From contig CALIHW010000048.1 in assembly GCA_938020525.1 (NCBI GenBank), forward strand, positions 1 through 64,000: a stretch of 64,000 nt of DNA. The letters run 5' to 3'. Every line of letters begins with the position of its first letter. Within the stretch, counting starts at the first letter, position 1. Source of the stretch: an uncultured Granulosicoccaceae bacterium (GTDB lineage: Bacteria > Pseudomonadota > Gammaproteobacteria > Granulosicoccales > Granulosicoccaceae). This document shows, piece after piece, positions 62,341 through 64,000 of this stretch. A program made the position numbers and the translations under genes. Under the pieces are notes generated by a model. That model ran no database searches. It saw only the letters and a list, made by a program, of their open reading frames with translations, and was not told the DNA's origin.

Positions 62341-63288
62341 ATGGGTGCAATTGAAAAGGCTATTGCGAGATTTAATGTTGCGAGTAATCCTGATGCAATC
62401 CAGGATGCGCAAGTTGAAGAAGCTGCTCGAATTCCGCCAATTCCCGGCGTACCGCCAAAGACGCCAGTCATGACTGACAACCCGTCGGTGCAGTTGGTGA
62501 AGAGCGGTAGTTTTCGATCGAATGCGGCTAACTCGAACAAGACGTTCACGCTGCCGTATAAAGCAATGGAAAAGGAAGGATTGTTGTCGTTGTCAGCTCC
62601 GAGAAACCAGATGTCGGAAGAATACCGGGCTATCAAGCGTCCGATACTGGCAGCGATCGATTCGCAGGATCCGACAACCGATATTGATGGGGTTAACCGT
62701 AATGTGATTATGGTGACCAGCTGCATCTCCGGAGAAGGGAAAACTTTCTCCGCGATCAACCTGGCTTTGAGTATTGCTATGGAAAAAGATCGCGAAGTGT
62801 TGCTTGTTGATGGTGATATCACCAATCCCAGTTGTGGTAAGCGACTTGGTTTCGACAAAGAAAGCACAGGTTTGACTGAGCTTCTGCAAAACAAGGATCG
62901 TGATCCGGAAGAGTTGATCTGGCAGTCAGACCTGCCAAACTTTCGTTTCCTGCCGGCGGGCATTTCCCATAACCACGTGACTGAACTGCTGTCGAGTAGA
63001 AATATGTCTGACCTGGTTGATGGTTTGTCGCGCAACTTTCCGGAGCGAGTGATTATTATTGACTCGGCACCATTGCTTCTAACTAGTGAGGCGAGCATTG
63101 TCGCTGATTTGACTGGTCAGATTGTTTTTGTTGTCAGTGCTGAATCGACTACCAGAGGTATGGTGTCAGACGCTTTGAGAATCGTTAATGATCACTCCAG
63201 AGTCGGATTCCTGCTCAACAAGACTCGCAAGGCTCAGAACAATATCTATGGCTACGGTTACGGCTATGGTTTCTCAAATACCGGTTAA
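62341..63288 (+). CDS. XrtA-associated tyrosine autokinase (CpsD/CapB family)
   Basis: MSEEYRAIKRPIL, Walker A TSCISGEGKTFSAINLA, Tyr-rich C-terminus NNIYGYGYGYGF. Confidence 0.95.
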   Translation: MGAIEKAIARFNVASNPDAIQDAQVEEAARIPPIPGVPPKTPVMTDNPSVQLVKSGSFRSNAANSNKTFTLPYKAMEKEGLLSLSAPRNQMSEEYRAIKRPILAAIDSQDPTTDIDGVNRNVIMVTSCISGEGKTFSAINLALSIAMEKDREVLLVDGDITNPSCGKRLGFDKESTGLTELLQNKDRDPEELIWQSDLPNFRFLPAGISHNHVTELLSSRNMSDLVDGLSRNFPERVIIIDSAPLLLTSEASIVADLTGQIVFVVSAESTTRGMVSDALRIVNDHSRVGFLLNKTRKAQNNIYGYGYGYGFSNTG

Positions 63289-63331
63289 TACCGGCAATAT
63301 TAGTCACATAGATAACGAATAGTGAGCAGTC

Positions 63332-63351
63332 GCCACGCGATTTTGCGTGGC
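63332..63351 (+). terminator. hairpin gccacgc-gatttt-gcgtggc, possible terminator/attenuator
   Basis: 7-bp GC-rich stem followed by short T-rich stretch between kinase and outer-membrane protein genes. Confidence 0.5.
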
Positions 63352-63487
63352 TTCTTGTGTCATAATTCTGTGGTTTAACTGAGCAGGTTCCTAAGAGTGC
63401 TTGCTTTACTGACTTACCTCACTGCCAGCCTCGTGCGGTGTTGGTTGTGGCCTTGTTACGGGCAGCAACAAAAGACGGATTTGTCCA

Positions 63488-64000
63488 ATGTATAGAAATA
63501 CTATCCCAGCAGCACTGCTTTTTTCACTACTCGGCTTTGGCACAGAACCGGTGTATGCGAATTGGGAAGTGTACAAATTTCTCGATGTGGGAGTGACCGC
63601 AACAGACAATCTGCAACAGTTCTTAGGTGAAGAGCTGGTCTATAGTGTCAGGCCCTCTGTCGAGTTGTCCTTTAGGGGTAATCGATTTAACACCGATATT
63701 CTCGCTAGCGTAGAAGCGTATCGTTTCGAAGAGCGGGGTGACAGCATCGTTGATCCGCGAATTTCTTTGAATACCACGGGTACGTTAGTTGATAACCTCT
63801 TGTATCTGGATTCCACTCTGGATGTCGGTAAAGTTCTTCCTGGTGACGATTTTTTTGACCTTAACGAAGATGCTGATACTCAGGGGCGCTTAAAATTCAA
63901 CCCGTTTTTTGCTCGTCGAATAGGCCGGTTTGCTGATGTTTATCTAGGTTATGGCCATCAGTCTCTCGACAATGAGTTTGATGGAAGTATTGATTTTCAG
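63488..64000 (+). CDS. PEP-CTERM-system-associated outer-membrane beta-barrel (TIGR03016-like), truncated by window edge
   Basis: ATG 63488: MYRNTIPAALLFSLLGFGTEPVYANWEVYKFLDVGVTATDNLQQF..., frame open to window end. Confidence 0.75.
   Translation, partial: MYRNTIPAALLFSLLGFGTEPVYANWEVYKFLDVGVTATDNLQQFLGEELVYSVRPSVELSFRGNRFNTDILASVEAYRFEERGDSIVDPRISLNTTGTLVDNLLYLDSTLDVGKVLPGDDFFDLNEDADTQGRLKFNPFFARRIGRFADVYLGYGHQSLDNEFDGSIDFQ

Noticed and set aside
62190-63098. 302-aa minus-strand ORF antisense to the tyrosine kinase
   Set aside because: Longest antisense ORF, but the plus strand encodes a clear CpsD-like kinase; the sequence looks like antisense composition
1-64000. CRISPR arrays, prophage, integrase, toxin-antitoxin or classic defence islands
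   Set aside because: No spaced direct repeats, phage structural genes, integrases or recognised defence genes were seen

Overview
This 64 kb window looks like ordinary chromosome from a gammaproteobacterium (inferred from gene content). There is no rRNA, CRISPR array or complete IS element, and I recognised no tRNA by eye. Left part (1-31 kb): gatCAB beside a degenerate MreB-like gene, lipoproteins, an M16 protease, malonyl-CoA decarboxylase, murB, a MATE transporter, ugd, a minus-strand tRNA wobble-uridine modification locus (cmoB / unknown / mnmD-like), alkA-like plus Nmad3-like genes, azlCD, gpt-apt-aroG-type genes and rnd. Middle (29-45 kb): a fused isobutyryl-CoA mutase (IcmF) and acyl-CoA catabolism locus with a perfect 22-bp MerR-type operator, a PAS-GGDEF-EAL protein, a TVP38 + disulfide oxidoreductase pair, and an orphan ectoine-synthase-like gene. 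Right part (44-64 kb): an XrtA/PEP-CTERM-type exopolysaccharide locus (flippase, acyltransferase, FemAB, glycosyltransferases, RIFT-barrel protein, VanZ, O-antigen ligase, asparagine synthase, DUF3473 deacetylase, AAA ATPase, Wza/Wzc-like genes, tyrosine kinase, outer-membrane protein cut by the window edge). The most interesting candidates are: (i) a FemAB-family aminoacyl-transferase-like protein whose N-terminus resembles the tRNA-binding arm of seryl-tRNA synthetase; (ii) an ORF with a strong Shine-Dalgarno sequence and one in-frame UGA, inside the tRNA-modification gene string; (iii) a 170-bp MITE-like element with perfect 23-bp inverted ends; (iv) an AlkA-like/Nmad3-like DNA-base gene pair; (v) a RIFT-barrel putative polysaccharide-active enzyme in the EPS locus. 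All family calls come from reading the sequence and memory of the families; no database search was run.
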